A stretch of 64,000 bases of DNA, from assembly GCA_010015655.1 (NCBI GenBank), contig ML976676.1:628344-692343 (forward strand), in the 5' to 3' direction. This stretch comes from Bimuria novae-zelandiae CBS 107.79. Its lineage: Eukaryota; Ascomycota; Dothideomycetes; Pleosporales; Didymosphaeriaceae. A program made the position numbers and the translations under genes. Positions 12,801-26,105 of the stretch are shown piece by piece; the stretch's first letter is position 1; each line of letters starts with the position of its first letter. A model generated the notes under the pieces. It was not told the origin of the DNA. It saw only the letters and a program-made list of their open reading frames with translations, and searched no databases.

Positions 12801-15800
12801 AGTAGATAAAGTTTAAATAATTTATAAATAAAAGCTACTACCTTTAGTAAAGGGAGTCTAGAGCTTTTTACGCTTTATAAACTTTTATTAAAGGTTTATA
12901 TAAAACTTTTTTAGTATAGTAAGCCCCCTTACAAAGGTTACTAGTGAAGGAGCAGAATTTATTTAGGAATAAGAGTAATAGTACGTATTTATCTTTATAA
13001 AAATAGTATTTTATATAGACCTTGCACTAGCCTACTTTAAGCTTAAATAATAATTAGTACTAAAAGTAAATGCCTTTAGCTAGTTAATTAGGAGACACTT
13101 CTCTTATTATAATAATAGTAGGATTCTAAGCCTGGTAGCTTACTTCTTAGCAAATAATAGCTTTATAGAATATAACTACGCTATTTATAATAAAGAGATA
13201 GTCGCAGTTATTAAATACGTAAATAAATAGGACTATATATATTTAGTAGTAAAGCACCTTACGTTTTACTATAATTATAAAAACTTTACGTATTTCGCTA
13301 CTAAATAAAGGTTAAATAAACGACACGTTTAGTAGGTAGATATACTTAGCTATATTAATATAATATTTATATATAAACTGGGATGAATAAACACTAAGGT
13401 AGAAGCATTCTTTTAGAAGAACTAAGACCTACTAAAGGATAGTAGAAATAATAAATTAAAATTAAGGCACTTTACGCGACTTTAGAAGATTACCAAAAAA
13501 AATAGCTTAAAGTCTTTTATACTTAAAATACCTACTACTATAAAGAAATTTAATTATACTAAAATAGATAACGACCTTGTACTTACTTACCTAACACGCT
13601 TTAAACTACCTATATTAACCCTTTAAGGAGGAGATAATCCTGCTAAGCAACGCGAACTAGACATTAATACAATATAGTAAGAGGTAAAACGAGATAAAAA
13701 TAGCGCGTATAGTAAGATAAAAGCCTGTATTAAGAATAGGCTTAGGAAGTTTAAACCTAGGTAGAAGTTAATTATTAGTATCTTAGAATATAGCATAGAT
13801 AACTAAGGGTACCTATACTACAAGTTAAGATAATAAATATTAGAATTAAAACCTTTTATAAATAAAACTAATAGCAATCGCGCTTCGTTCCTTAGCTTTA
13901 AAATACTTAAGATAAGAAAACACCTATAAGATCCTTACTTAAGACTACTTCTTTTTAGGAACGTCTAACTAAGTAAGACAGTATATTAAGAACTGTAATA
14001 TTTATAAAAGAACTAAATTATAAAGAGAAGCGAAATAGAGCCTACTAAAGCCTTTATTACTATCTAAATAAAGATAGAAGGATATTATAATAGACTTTAT
14101 TATTACTTTACCTAAGAGTGATGGCTGCACGAATATTATAGTAATTATAAATAAACTTAGTAGGGATCTTACGTTTATTAGTCTCCTAAAGTTTAATATA
14201 CCTATAGTTATAATAGCGGTCTTTTAATACTAGGTAGTAGACTACTTTTTTCCCTCCTCTATTACATTAGTCCGCGGAAGACAATTCGTGAGCAAATTTT
14301 AAACTATACTTTGTAAATAGACAGATATTAACTAATGACTATTTATACTAAAGCACCTAAAGATATATAAGTAAATAGAATAAATAAACCCTATCCTTAA
14401 AGCCTATCTCCAGGCATACTATAACTAATAATAAGATAATTAGATAAAGGAGCTTCCTATAGCTTAAATAGCTATTAAAGGGCGAAAAGCTATATTAATA
14501 GGAGTTAGCCTATTTTTTTTTCTTATAGCTTAAATATTAAACTAGTTAAGAACATTGGAGCACAAAAATTAACCTTAGAGCTTAAAACTAATGTAAAAAA
14601 GGCTATAAAGGTAATAATGAAAAGGTTTAAGAAGATTATTAACTTTGCCTAAGTAAAAATAATAATAGCCTAATAAGAATAAAAGCACTTAGTAAATTCT
14701 TAATATAAAAATACTTTAATCTTAAAGGAAGAAGACAAGGTGTAGCTAAAGTATAAAAACTACCTCTAAAACTAATGTTAAAGCGAGAAGCTCGATTAAA
14801 AGTAAAAAAAGTAATAAAATTTTACGTAGTAGAACTAGATGTCCCGCCAAATATGTACCTCAGGTTTTACGTAAATAGGCTAAAGTTAGCCTTATTAAAC
14901 CCTTTCTCTAGTTAAACTACTGATAACGCCTTGCCCGAAGCACTTATAATAAAAAAGGGAGAAGAGAAGTATAGTATAATTAATATATATAAAAAACGCT
15001 AGTTTTATAGAGGCAAAAAAGTAGAATACTTAGTATAGTAAGAAAACTACTTTGAAAAAACTTAGAAACCTCGTAAGAACCTTCAATAAGCTACTATATT
15101 AGACTATTAGGAGAAGTTTACTAAGCTATATTAAAATTATAATAGAAAACTCCTAATAAGATTCTATTATAATATCCCCCAAATTAGCTTCTATTAGGGC
15201 CTAAAGGAGGCTCTACGATGCCTATTTTACTAAGTAAAAAAACCTAGCTAGATAAAGGTATCTAAAATAAGGGTAGGAATAATATTGTTAAAGGATAAAA
15301 TTAAGTATTAGAAAAAAAAGTTAAAAAGAAATTTTAAAAAAATAACTTAAAAAACCCTTAAAACTACTAGGAATAATAAAGGAACGAAATTTTTTTTATA
15401 ATAGTAAAGGATAACCCTTATAAAAAAAAGTAAGTTTTAAAAGCAAACTAAGGTAAGAAGGAGAAAGAAACTAGGTAAAATAAATATTTTTAGCTACTAA
15501 AAAAATAGTAAAACTTTTTTTAATAACGTTTAAGTCTACTTCTCTACCTTCTAATATACTACTAGGGTTAAGAAAGCTATTATCCTCCTTACTTAAGCGC
15601 TTTTTAATTATAATAGCCTAAAGCCACTAGCGCAAGCCTTAGTAGGCTTATATAGGCATATTAGCTCCTGCGAGGATATTATTTATTATCTAAAGACTAT
15701 CTATTATAATGTCCTTATCTACTACTATAAACTTATTAAAAAGCTATACGATATTATTCTTAAAAAATAGCTTTATTGTTTAAAAGGACCTTATAAAAAG

Positions 15801-17062
15801 GTTCTTACACTTTTAATAAAATGCTTTAAAGTTAGTAGCATAAATTTAAAGAAGGTTAAAAGTCTTTTTAATTGCAATAGCGATGCGCTCTAAAAGCTAA
15901 ATAGCTTTAAAAAAAGGTAATAGGGCCTAAAGTAATAGTAGTTTTACTCTTTAAAAAAGTATAGTAATAAATAATAGTAACCTTACGAGCAGAGTAGAAC
16001 GCCTTAAAGTTTGTAAAAAGAATTTTTTATTTTTAGCTACAATTTAAAATCTTATTTATAAGGTAGCTTATACTAATAATTATAATATTAGTAAACTCTT
16101 CGCGGCTAATTTCGTCGAGGGTAGGCTAAATTTAGATAAGGGGAGAAGTTAATAAAGTACACCCAAAGTTATCTAGAATAAGTTAGACTAAAGTATACAT
16201 GTCTAGTGTAGCTGGTAAGCTTATAGGTATAGTACTTCCTATAGGACATTATTTTACCCGTCAGCACCTACTAATAGACGTATCTATAAGTAATATAATT
16301 AATATACTAGCGCTTAATTATCGCGCGTAGCAAGATTAGACTTTAAAAGCCTAGCTTATTAAGTTAGCAAGTACGCACACCTAGGCTAATAAAAAACAAA
16401 AAAAAAAAGTTAAAAAAGTAAGGAGGCAAGTTAGAAGGTAGAAAGAAGTAAAGGAAGCGTAAAAAAGGGTCTAAAACTTACTTCGTAAGTTTTAGAAGGA
16501 CTAAACTTCTTAATAAGCTAGCTAAGAAAGATTATACTAGCGTTACAAATAATATCTTTATCTTTAACGAGCTTAGTCTTTTTAAGTTAGTAGCTAAGTA
16601 ATTATAATAGGGACGGGCCTTTTTTTTAATTATTATTAGAATTAGCGGCATGCCTCTAATACTTAAAAATCCTTATTATATAGCTATTACGTGAAGGGCT
16701 AGCTATCTTATTAAAATAAAAAGAGAAATTAAATTATAAAGTTAAAAAAGACTAGGCTAAAAGCAAGACGTTATAGCGCACGAAGTTAAGCTAAAAAAAA
16801 AGAGATTATAAAAGAGTAAAGTTTAGAAGCTAAGAGAGAAGTAATTTTATATATATAATAATAAGTTAACGTACTAGCGTAAACACATTAATATAGTAAT
16901 TACTTATAGTAAGGATATAAAATTAGATGCGCGAGAATAGTACTAGTAAGAGATTTATAATAGTAAAAGAATTATAAGTAGATAATAAAGTAACTATAAA
17001 GCTATATAAGTAAGATAAGACGTGGAGACTTTTCTTTATCCCTAATAAAGGAAAGAAAGGTA

Positions 17063-17223
17063 TATAATAGGCTATGCCTAGTTATTACCTTAAATCCTTA
17101 ACTCTTAGTTATGCGAACCCTAGATATATAAATTTAACGCCCAAAGCTTAACTTCGGACTTTTTATTAAATTTATAAGTATTCTTCTAGCTCCTTTGGCT
17201 CCTTGAGCACCCAGCCCCTTACA
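17063..17223 (+). repeat. 3' LTR of gypsy A
   Basis: 161 bp, ends CCCCTTACA. It is less mutated than its 5' partner in the last 30 bases. Directly preceded by the purine-rich tract at about 17046-17060. Confidence 0.8.
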
Positions 17224-17239
17224 CTAACACTACGTTAGA

Positions 17240-18760
17240 TAAGATAGCTATAGATTATAGGATAGTATAAATTTAAGATTATACATACGCTAGGCAAAGA
17301 AAATACATAAGTAAACTCCTTAAGCAGGCGTAGAGACTTAGTAAAAGATAAGATTAAGATATATTTTACTATTCTATAATAAAATAGTAAAGGATTATTA
17401 AAACCTATAATAGAACTGCACTAACTCCTCCTTGCCACACGAGAAGTATCTAAGGATTTATAAACCATGATTGTATAATAATATCACGATAACCCTGTAT
17501 ATAGACACCTAGAAGTTAGAAAAACAATAGAACTTATTAAAAGAAATTACTTATTTGGAGGAATAAAAGAAGTAATCACAAAACATATCTAATAATATGC
17601 AAGTTACTAACAAAACAAGCACGCCACATACCGTAAGTATAAAGAGATATAAGTAATCTAGATACCTATAGCACTATAAGAAAATATCGCTATAGACTTT
17701 ATAACTAGGCTACCTAAGTTAAAAGACCCATCGAATAGAATAAGATATAATACTATATTAGTAATCATGTGTTAATTTACCAAATACGTGGAATTACTAC
17801 TTTATTAGAAAATAATTATAGTTAAGAAACTAGCATTCCGTATCCTAAATTAACTTATATAATATTACGGTATCCTAAAGATAATTATTAGCGATGAGAA
17901 CAAGCTCCTTATCTTAAACTACTAAATAATGATTATAGCACTAATTAAAATAAAAAGAACGCTATGTATAGCATATTATCTACAAACAGACAGACAAACA
18001 GAACGTATAAATTAAATAAGAAATACGTACCTACGCATCTAATATAACTACTAGAAGTATAACAAAATGTCCCTATTATCTATAGCACAACTAGCATATA
18101 ATAACAACATATTAGCAGTAACTAGATATACACTATTCTATGGAAATCACGAAAGACACCTATATCTCTTTAATTAAGCATTTCTTACAGTAATTAGGAC
18201 AGAAGAAACGATTAACATAGTAAAAACTATAAAAAAAAATACACGAATAATTCTTAAAGAGTCTTAAAAAAGTTTAATAGCAAATCATTTCTTATATAAA
18301 CCAAAAATAAAAAATAGCACCTTAGCTAAAGAAGTGGGATAGAGCATATCTACTTATAAAGAAATTTTAAATCTAAAAAAAGACACATAAAAACTAGATT
18401 ATATCAAGGTCGGACTGTTTTTGATTTCTAAATAAATAGTACTGGTTAACTACTTATTAGAACAATTACTAGATGACAAAATAAACCTAATATTCTATAT
18501 TAACTAATTAGAACCTATGGACTTTAAGATACTAGTTAAGATAACCTTCTACTACTAACCTAACGAAGAAAACAAAATTTAAAGTGAAATAAATACTATA
18601 ATACGCGGATTAGCTACGCACATATTTTATTGAATAAAAGGTTATCTATATATTAAAAGTACTTAGGAACTAGAAAACTACTTACAGAATTACTTAGAGA
18701 GAATTTAATAATATTACCCTACTGTTAGGCGTCACAGAAAGTGGGTTTTAACTAAACTAT
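17240..18760 (+). pseudogene. Chromovirus (gypsy) integrase-chromodomain fragment
   Basis: A + frame with scattered stops gives an H2C2 zinc-binding region (DNPVYRHLEVRKTIELIKRN about 17480-17545), the integrase core (ENIAIDFITRLPKLKDPSNR about 17680-17740, then YNTILVIMC and TKYVELLL), and at about 18610-18720 a chromodomain-like FYQIKGYLYIKST..ELENY followed by ERIQQYYPTVRRHRK. That order identifies the 3' half of a chromodomain gypsy element. RT and gag are missing: the fragment starts right at the gypsy A LTR, so it is truncated. Confidence 0.75.
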
Positions 18761-19312
18761 AAACTAGTTAATTATCTTAGTACCTAAAGTAGCATTGGAA
18801 TTAATTAATACCACTACTTAAGTAAGCTCTTTACAAGCCTTTAAGGCCACTACCTTATCTATTATAGATATACTATAATTAAATAACTTTTATTCCTTCT
18901 TACGTAACTTCTTACGCTAATCGCGCAAACGCGCCATCTTCTCTCGTGCCAAACGAGCACGTAGGAGCGCTACGTAAGCGAGCTCTTCTTTTACCCGAAG
19001 TTTTGCCTCTTCCTTAGCCTCTAACTTTTCTAATCTTTCTAACTTAGCGTGTATTTTTAAATAATTTAGTAAAGGAATCTCCTCTAGCTTATATTTTTAA
19101 TTACTATACTAAAAATAATTTGTGCACTTTAAGTGCAATAATAATAAATAATAAGGTAATTACTTCTTAAAGTAGTATAAATAGCCAACTATAGTAAATA
19201 CGTAATTTTACGTAAAATAATTAGCTGATAAATAATAGTATTAAGCAGATTAAAAACGTAGCTTTATAGGTAGTTAACTTATAAGGATATTAAGCCTAGA
19301 AAAGTGAGCTAA
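18761..19312. other. AT-rich stretch with a minus-strand coiled-coil-like segment
   Basis: Mostly RIP-like sequence. On the minus strand, about 19080-18890, an open segment encodes a charged helix (KLEAKEEAKLRVKEELAYVA, then LLRARLAREKMARLR). It could be the tail of a transposase or a retroelement accessory frame. I do not recognise it further. Confidence 0.3.
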
Positions 19313-19746
19313 TAATAAGATCTATTAAAATCTAATATAACGCAAGCGGGGTACTGGCACTTATCTATATAGCTAAGATAAAACCGTTAACTTAGCTATA
19401 AGTTACATAATGAGTCACGCGTTCTAAAAATATTAGACATTCTAAAAGTATCTTGGCATATAAGACTTCGGGATTTTTAGGACTATTACGATTTATAGGA
19501 TTAGTTATATATATAGAAAAGCTAAGTATAGCCCTTCTATACTTATATTTAATCTAAGTTATTACTCTATTATTTAAATTATACTCTAGCTTTAATTAAT
19601 TCGTTTATAACCGCGCACCACCTTTAATACTAATAACCTTATTAATACGCGTAAGTAATTAATAACCCTTCCTTATCCTATTAGTAAACTTGCCTAAGAA
19701 CCAACCCTAGTCTCCTTTAAGACCAGCTACCCCGACGGGCTTAACA
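19313..19746 (+). repeat. Probable RIP-mutated LTR related to the solo LTR at 49264-49687
   Basis: The 3' end (AAGAACCAACCCTAG.., then GACCAGCTACCCCGACGGGC, then TTAACA) matches the end of the 49264-49687 LTR. The start TAATAAGATCT fits TGTTAGGATCT after transitions. Length about 434 bp against 424 bp. The middle is heavily diverged, so the left boundary is approximate. Confidence 0.5.
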
Positions 19747-20211
19747 ATAACTATCTACACTCGTTTATAATAGTGCTAAAGCTATAGCCTGTTATTAAAA
19801 TCTATTAATTATAAGTTCCGCCACCGTTAAGGACCTAGAGAAATCTAAAAACTTATTTATATAAAGCTAAGCTTTAACAGGAGGATTAAGAAGAATACTA
19901 TAATATATAAAATAAAGGGTACTTTACTAGGGCTACACAAATAGTAGTAAATATTAATACTATGGTCTTATTACTTATATAAGTATTTATTTATAAATTT
20001 AATAATGATAGCTTCCTCTTACGATTTAAGACATAATTAGTAATTAGAGGTAATCTTTAGTAGCTATATCAAGACACCTACGCTGCTATACTTATAATAT
20101 ACACTTTTACAAGTAATTATTATTATTATTATTATTATTAATTACTTTAGGCTAGAACTTATTTTGTATAATATACTAATAGCTTTTCTTAATATCTTAT
20201 TTAACTGTTTA
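19747..20211. other. AT-rich sequence between LTR remnant and gypsy B
   Basis: Stop codons in all frames, with an AT-repeat (ATT)n near 20120-20145. It may be the start of an internal region belonging to the preceding LTR, but I cannot identify a domain. Confidence 0.4.
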
Positions 20212-20686
20212 TGTTATGAGGCGCTCACACCTTGTTCCAATCCGGGTTAGGGAGGTAAGGTATCGTAGTGCTTTACAGATTATTTAGTAGTATAAGTTAA
20301 TGCGACACTTAGCGCGGCTAGATAATCTAATCTTATAATAAATAAGATAACTATTAGTCTATATAGGAGAACGTACTCGCACAGAAGATATATAAGTTAA
20401 CTACAAGGAAGGAAATAATATAGGAGAATCTACTATACTATATACTAGTTTATTTCTTCCTCTATCTCTAGGTAATCCAGCCCCCTTAGTAGATTACTGT
20501 GGTTCGAAGCTCTTAGCGGATTACCTTAATCTAAAGCTACTATTAGATTAAAGTTACGTAACTCTAGCTAATATAAGGGACCCCGCGAGTCCTTACGGGC
20601 TAGTTATAGTATAATCTTATTTACCTCCCCCTATTTATTCTTATTTATAGTTATGCTACTATCAAGGGTTTCCTAAGCTTATAATA
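20212..20686 (-). repeat. Left LTR (3' LTR) of gypsy B
   Basis: 475 bp, TGTTATGAGGCGC to CTTATAATA. It aligns along its whole length with 26862-27338 with many C/T and G/A differences, so both copies accumulated mutations after insertion. Confidence 0.85.
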
Positions 20687-23539
20687 TTATCCCCCCTCTT
20701 ACGGTAATTATCCTAATACTTATTATTTTATAATTATATAGCGGCGCTAGCGTGCGCGCGTATAAGTCGCTATTAAGGCCCTTATTATAAGTTTACTTTA
20801 TGTCTTTCTTAATACCTGCCTAACTATGCCTAAAGTTCTAATAATATCTTCTAACTAACGTTGCTAGGACTAAATAAAGGCTATTCTAGACGTAAACGTA
20901 AAGATGCTAACTCTATGCAAGTAGTATAAAAAGAAAAGGCTAAAGTATATAGTAGAATTATTTACTAGCTTCTGCGCTTATTTTATTTAGGTAAAAATTT
21001 AGTATAGCCTAGTTCTAACGCAGACTAAGCGTTAGGAGATAAAAGTAAAATAATACTATTTTTAGGGTAATATTATTTACTTAAAGGCGGAACTAGCTTA
21101 GAGAGAATAAAAATTATTTAATATTTAAAAAAAGGAGTATTATTATAAGCTAGAAAAAATTATATTAATAAAAGAGTTAAAGCGTCTAAAGCGTAAGACT
21201 AGAATCTTAAAGCCTTCTTTTTTTTAGGAGTATAGACGCTAGCGCCCTTGTTCTATCTTTACTATTACTACCTATATTTAACTTAGGCTAGTTACAGGCT
21301 AACTTATTTACTTCGTTTAACCTTTCTATATCTTTTAACTTTTTTAAGTTCCTAGCTAATCTAATTACGGGACTCTTAAATACTCCGCGTAGAACTTCTC
21401 TAGTGCTATCTTATAGTTTGTAAGGTTCTATACTAGTTCCTACGTGTTATAGTTCTCTAGCCATACTTCCTACTTTACTAGGTACTTATACTAACGTCTA
21501 ATCTTTTATAGATCTCTAATTGCTTTAACCTCGTATTCCTTATTCTTAAATTTAAGTTATATTTTTAGTTTAGCGTCTAGTGGTGCTAGTTCTAATAAGG
21601 ATTTATAGAAAACTAGGTGTATATATATGTTTATAGGTAACTATAGTTTAAAATTTACTAGTCCTTTAACCTCTTAGACCTTAAATAGTCTTTTACGAAG
21701 GTTATCTAGTTTTCTACTTAGCCTTTTTATCTTAAAATTTTTTTATAAGAGAAGGACTTTATTCTCCTTTTAAAAAGTTAGTCTTATAATCCTTTTCTTA
21801 TTTACCTATTACGCTGTTTACTTATTACGTCGCGTAATATTTTTATATAGTGTTTCGTGTAAATCTTATATAAAGCTAGCTTTATTAGCTGCGTCTTTTG
21901 CAACGCTCTAGATATATAACGTATCTTGGTAAGTTGTTAGCTCGCATCCGTGGTTTGCGTAATATGGCAAATACCCTGTAGTCGCCGATCTTGCGCTATT
22001 GTATGCTAGCTAGGCTATTAGTAATAGCTTAACCTAGTTATCTTAAAGTTTATTTATATATATCTAGAGATATTATTCTAACGTCTAGTTTATTTACTCC
22101 GTTTAGCTATCTATCTTAAGGTAGAAACTTGTTATAAGCTTATACTTAATTCCTAATTTAGCTATAAACGTAGTTTAATATAATAATATAAATATCTTAG
22201 TCTTGTCTATAATAAACTCATCTAGTCATCTAACCTATAATATTAGTTCTTATTTTACTATATAGACTAATTCTTTTGCTAACATGGCTTCCCTAATTAG
22301 TATAAACCTTAACTCCTTAGTAAGTTAATAGATTATAACTAAGATTAAGTTATAGGGATCCTTATTCCGTAGTGCTAGTAATACTAGTAGCTTTATAATA
22401 AAGTCTATAGTTATACTTAACTATAGTCTTAGGGGTGGCTGCAGCGACTATAAGAGGCTATAGGGTTTATATCTCTTAGGCTTATTCTTATAATAGGCTA
22501 AATAGTTGCCTAGTACCTTTTATACTACCTAGCGTAGCATAGGAATAGCATATTCGTTCGCGATCTAACGCGTTATTTTAGTAATCTCTAGGTATCCCTA
22601 GTCCTTATCTTTATATAACCTCTTTATTAGTAGCAGATCTACTTACTTATTAATTTAAATATAGTTTTAATAGTCTCGTACCGCTATTCTTATAGCTTAG
22701 TAAAGATTATACGCTTAGTAATCCTTATCTATAAGCCTATTATAATCCTATATCCTATTTATACCTAGTTAATAATAGGTAAAATTTACGCGTTGCACTT
22801 CTAGTGCTAGCGCGAGTTATATCTTATTATAGTAAAGGGTTCTATCCTTCGCATAGGTTAAGATTATAATATAATTACCTCTATTATCTTCTTTTCTAAA
22901 ATCTAATTATCTACTAAGTACGTTTACCGCAGCGTTTGCGTTCCCTAGTAAATATATAATATAAAAGTTAAATTTTGCTATCTATTTAAACTATTTAGCT
23001 TATTACTAATTAAGTTTCTTAGTCGTTGTAAAGCGTGTTAGATTAAAGTAATTAGAGAATACGTCTATTTATTATATAGCTCCCTTAAGCTATGCTTCTT
23101 ATTACTTAAAATAGTTAATAATTACTAGTAGTTCTTTATTATAAATCTTATAATTAAGCTCTACTCCTAAAAGCTTTCTTGCGTAATAAAAGACTAGTCA
23201 CTATTTCTTATTATTATATTTTTATAATAGTATAGCCCCTAGTGCATAATCTAATACGTCTATGTAAATGCAATATTGTCGCTCTGGATTATATATCTAC
23301 AATAGGGGTGCCGTTAGGAATAGGCGCTTTAGCTATTTAAAGGCTTTTTTCTCTACCTCCTGTAGAGGTCGCTATTTTCTTAACTTTATAAGTTCTATTA
23401 GTAGAGCGGTAACCTTAGAATAGTTCTTAATAAATTTATAATAGAAGTTAGTAAAGCCTAAGAAGAATTAAATATCCTTTACTAATTTTAATAGTAGCTA
23501 TTCTTCTATTATTATAATCTTTTTTAGGTTTATTTTAAC

Positions 23540-23760
23540 ACCTTCCTAGGATATCACAAATCCCAGATATTCCGTTTCCGTGACGTGGAATTCGCATTTC
23601 TTAAGGTATAGGAGCAATCTATGCTCTTATAACTTTTACAACACCTTGCGAACATGTTTCTTATGTTCTTCCAGTATTCTGCTTAAGTATATTAATATGT
23701 CATCGAGGTATGCCGTGCAAAATACGTCTAAGTATTTATATAATACTTAATTTATAAGCT
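23540..23760 (-). pseudogene. Gypsy B reverse transcriptase core with intact YLDD
   Basis: The minus strand encodes [20 protein letters not shown], then HVRKVL and LKKCEFHVTETEYLGFVIS, RT motifs 5-7 of gypsy elements. The Asp-Asp pair is intact (GAT GAC), unlike the other retroelement RTs in strongly mutated parts of the window. Two Gln positions are TAA/TAG, so it is still broken. Confidence 0.8.
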
Positions 23761-25610
23761 CTTAGAAGGTTGCTAGTGCGTTAGTTAGCCCTATTAGTAT
23801 AACTATATATTTAAAAAGCCTATATCGCGTGCGAAAAGCAATTTCCTATTTATAGCCTTTATAATTTAAATCTTATAGAATCTATCTTAGACGTTAAATT
23901 TTGTAATCTACTTAGCTCCTTAGAGTCGATCTATAAGCTCCGTTATTAGGGGTAATAAGTAGTAGTTTTTAACTATAACGGCATTTAGCTATTTATAATC
24001 TATATAGAGTTATAGCCTATTGTCCTTTTTATAAATAAAGAGTATAGGAAAAGCTATAAGGCTCTAACTAAATTTTTACTTCCTTAAGCATAGATTCTTC
24101 TATATTAGCTCTTTTAACTCTTTTTCTTATTTATAGGTAAGGGGCCTTAGGCACTCTAGCTATAGCTTAGCTTCTTCTACTAGTAGTATCACATAATCCT
24201 ACTCCTTATATTTAGGCAGGATAGTCTTACCGTACTTTTTAAATAGGTCTGCGAATTCCTTATATTCTTCTAGTAGACCTAGGTTATTAGGGACTATCTT
24301 AGCCTTTTAGACCTATATATAGTGCACCTATCCTAGGTGTTACTTTAAGATCCTATCTATCTTGCATACTAATATTTTTTATATCTTAAATAGTTAGTTC
24401 CCCTTTCTTGTTTAAGATTTTTAGAGAATTTCCCTTCCGCTAAGACTCGCCTAGGCTATTACTAGTAGATTTTAGGGAAGGATTGTTTATTTAATCTAGT
24501 CTATTTATAGATTATATTATTCTAGCTATTTATATTTTACGATAGCTTTAATATCTCCTATCTTTATAATAGTAAATATATATTAGCTCTCTAGGACTTC
24601 TATATTAACTTATACTAGCGCCGTCTTAAGGCGTAGCTAACTATTACTATATCCTTATAACTAGGTCCTATCTACGAGTCCTATCTACAGCGGTGTCCTC
24701 TTATTACGATATAGCATATTATATTTTTTAATTACTTATAGGGCGATTAGGCACGCGTTTACCCCTAGGTTAATAAGTGCTATAACACGATATCTATATA
24801 CTATAATATCTTTAATTAAGCGCTTCTTAACCTAGCGAGTATCTACTTAATAAGCTATAATAATCGCACTATTACTAGTGTAGCTCGTTACTTAGTAATA
24901 ATCTAGTTTTTTAAGTCCTTAAATTTATCTTAGACCTCTTATAAGGCTTCTACCTCTTAGATCTATCCCTTAAGCCAGGCTAGCTTTAAGACTTTTTTAA
25001 CCCTATACTACTTATATTATTATTAATATAGTGTATAGGTCTCCTTAATTTTATTAGATTTATATACTTCCTAATTCCTATGCTGCGGGTAATTTAGAGT
25101 AAGGTATTTATTCTAGGCTAATATACTATATACTAGGTAGCTATTAGAGGAAGCTACTTCCTCTTATAGGCTTAAGTATATAAAGCACTATAGGTTATAT
25201 TAGTCCTATTTAATTATTAAGTAGTCTACCTCTTTTCCTAGCTACGTGCTTTTTATTATTATGCTAGTGTCCTAAGGATCTAGGCCCTAAGGGAACTAGC
25301 CTATTTTAAACTTCTATTATTTATATAGTTTGCAAGTAATATTAAAGTATTAATACTAGCTATTCTACTTATAGTGCTTAGCCTAATAGACTAAAAAGTA
25401 TTTATAGTAATTATTTAGTACGTTATACTAGCTTTCTTTTAGCCTATAATGCTCTAAGCCTCCAAGGAAATAGGAGGCCTTAACTCTAACCTTAGAGTGC
25501 TATCGGCATCCTTTTCGTGTACATTGCTACTATTTGGCGTATTTATGTCGTTCTAGTACCGTAATCTGGCGTAGGAAATGCTTTGGGGGTCCTTGTAGTT
25601 TCTTGGCTAA

Positions 25611-26105
25611 CTAATAGGCGTCCCATGCGTGTGCCCCTTGGATGACCACTTTTGCCTCACACTGAGATGAGTGGTGCAGGGTACTGCTGCACATCCAGCA
25701 GGTGTCGTCTGCCAGTCGCTGGAAGATCTGGTATTCAGGGAGGGTTTTCTGTTCCTCCTTTTCTTCTGCTGGTTCCGGGATCTCCTGCGTGAGATCCACT
25801 TCGTTGTCTTCTATTAGCGTGAGGGTGGCCATGGCCACTCGTAGGAGGTTAGTCGTATTAACCTTGGTCTCCTGACCTTCGCAATCCTTGGCGAAGTAAC
25901 CCTGTTTACCACATCGGAGGCAAGCTTTGTCCTTAAACCTCCGTTCTCGTTCTTCCTGCGAGATGCCGTTTCTGCCCTGGTAGCCCTTCTTGGGTTTATA
26001 CGGCTGCTTTCCCTTGCCGTTTTTCTTTTTGTACCATCGGGCTTCGTTGGTTATAATAACGTCTCTGTCCCTGTCTCTTCCCGCGGGTCTGCCGTTGTTT
26101 TCCTT
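25611..26105 (-). pseudogene. Gypsy B gag C-terminus with two zinc knuckles
   Basis: A frame of about 165 codons open from near 26105 down to the stop at 25611. The N-terminal part is basic (KKNGKGKQPYKPKKGYQGRN). A CCHC box at about 25881-25925 reads CLRCGKQGYFAKDC, with Tyr in place of the zinc-binding His, a change a single C-to-T (CAC to TAC) would make. About 60 residues on, CWMCSSTLHHSSQC (25658-25710) keeps the full C-x2-C-x4-H-x4-C spacing. Between them is an acidic stretch rich in Glu. This is the nucleocapsid end of gag. Normal base composition here contrasts with the flanks. Confidence 0.75.

Larger units (their letters stand above)
9764..17223 (+). mobile_element. Ty3/gypsy retrotransposon A, RIP-inactivated
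   Basis: 7460 bp bounded by 161-bp LTRs. The + strand gives gypsy pol order: RT (KINGEE..KTAFKT then LVVP near 12455-12540; catalytic box EYINN at 12613-12627, normally YIDD), RNase H (NYAIYNKEIVAVIKYVNK near 13170-13230), then integrase (DIIIDFIITLPKSDGC near 14080-14130 and VRGRQFVSK near 14270-14300). A purine tract AAAGGAAAGAAAGG precedes the 3' LTR. Dozens of stops, nearly all explicable as CAA/CAG/TGG losses. No matching target duplication: AGAAT before, CTAAC after. Confidence 0.85.

Noticed and set aside
9759..17228. Target duplication for gypsy A
   Set aside because: AGAAT and CTAAC do not match even after allowing transitions.
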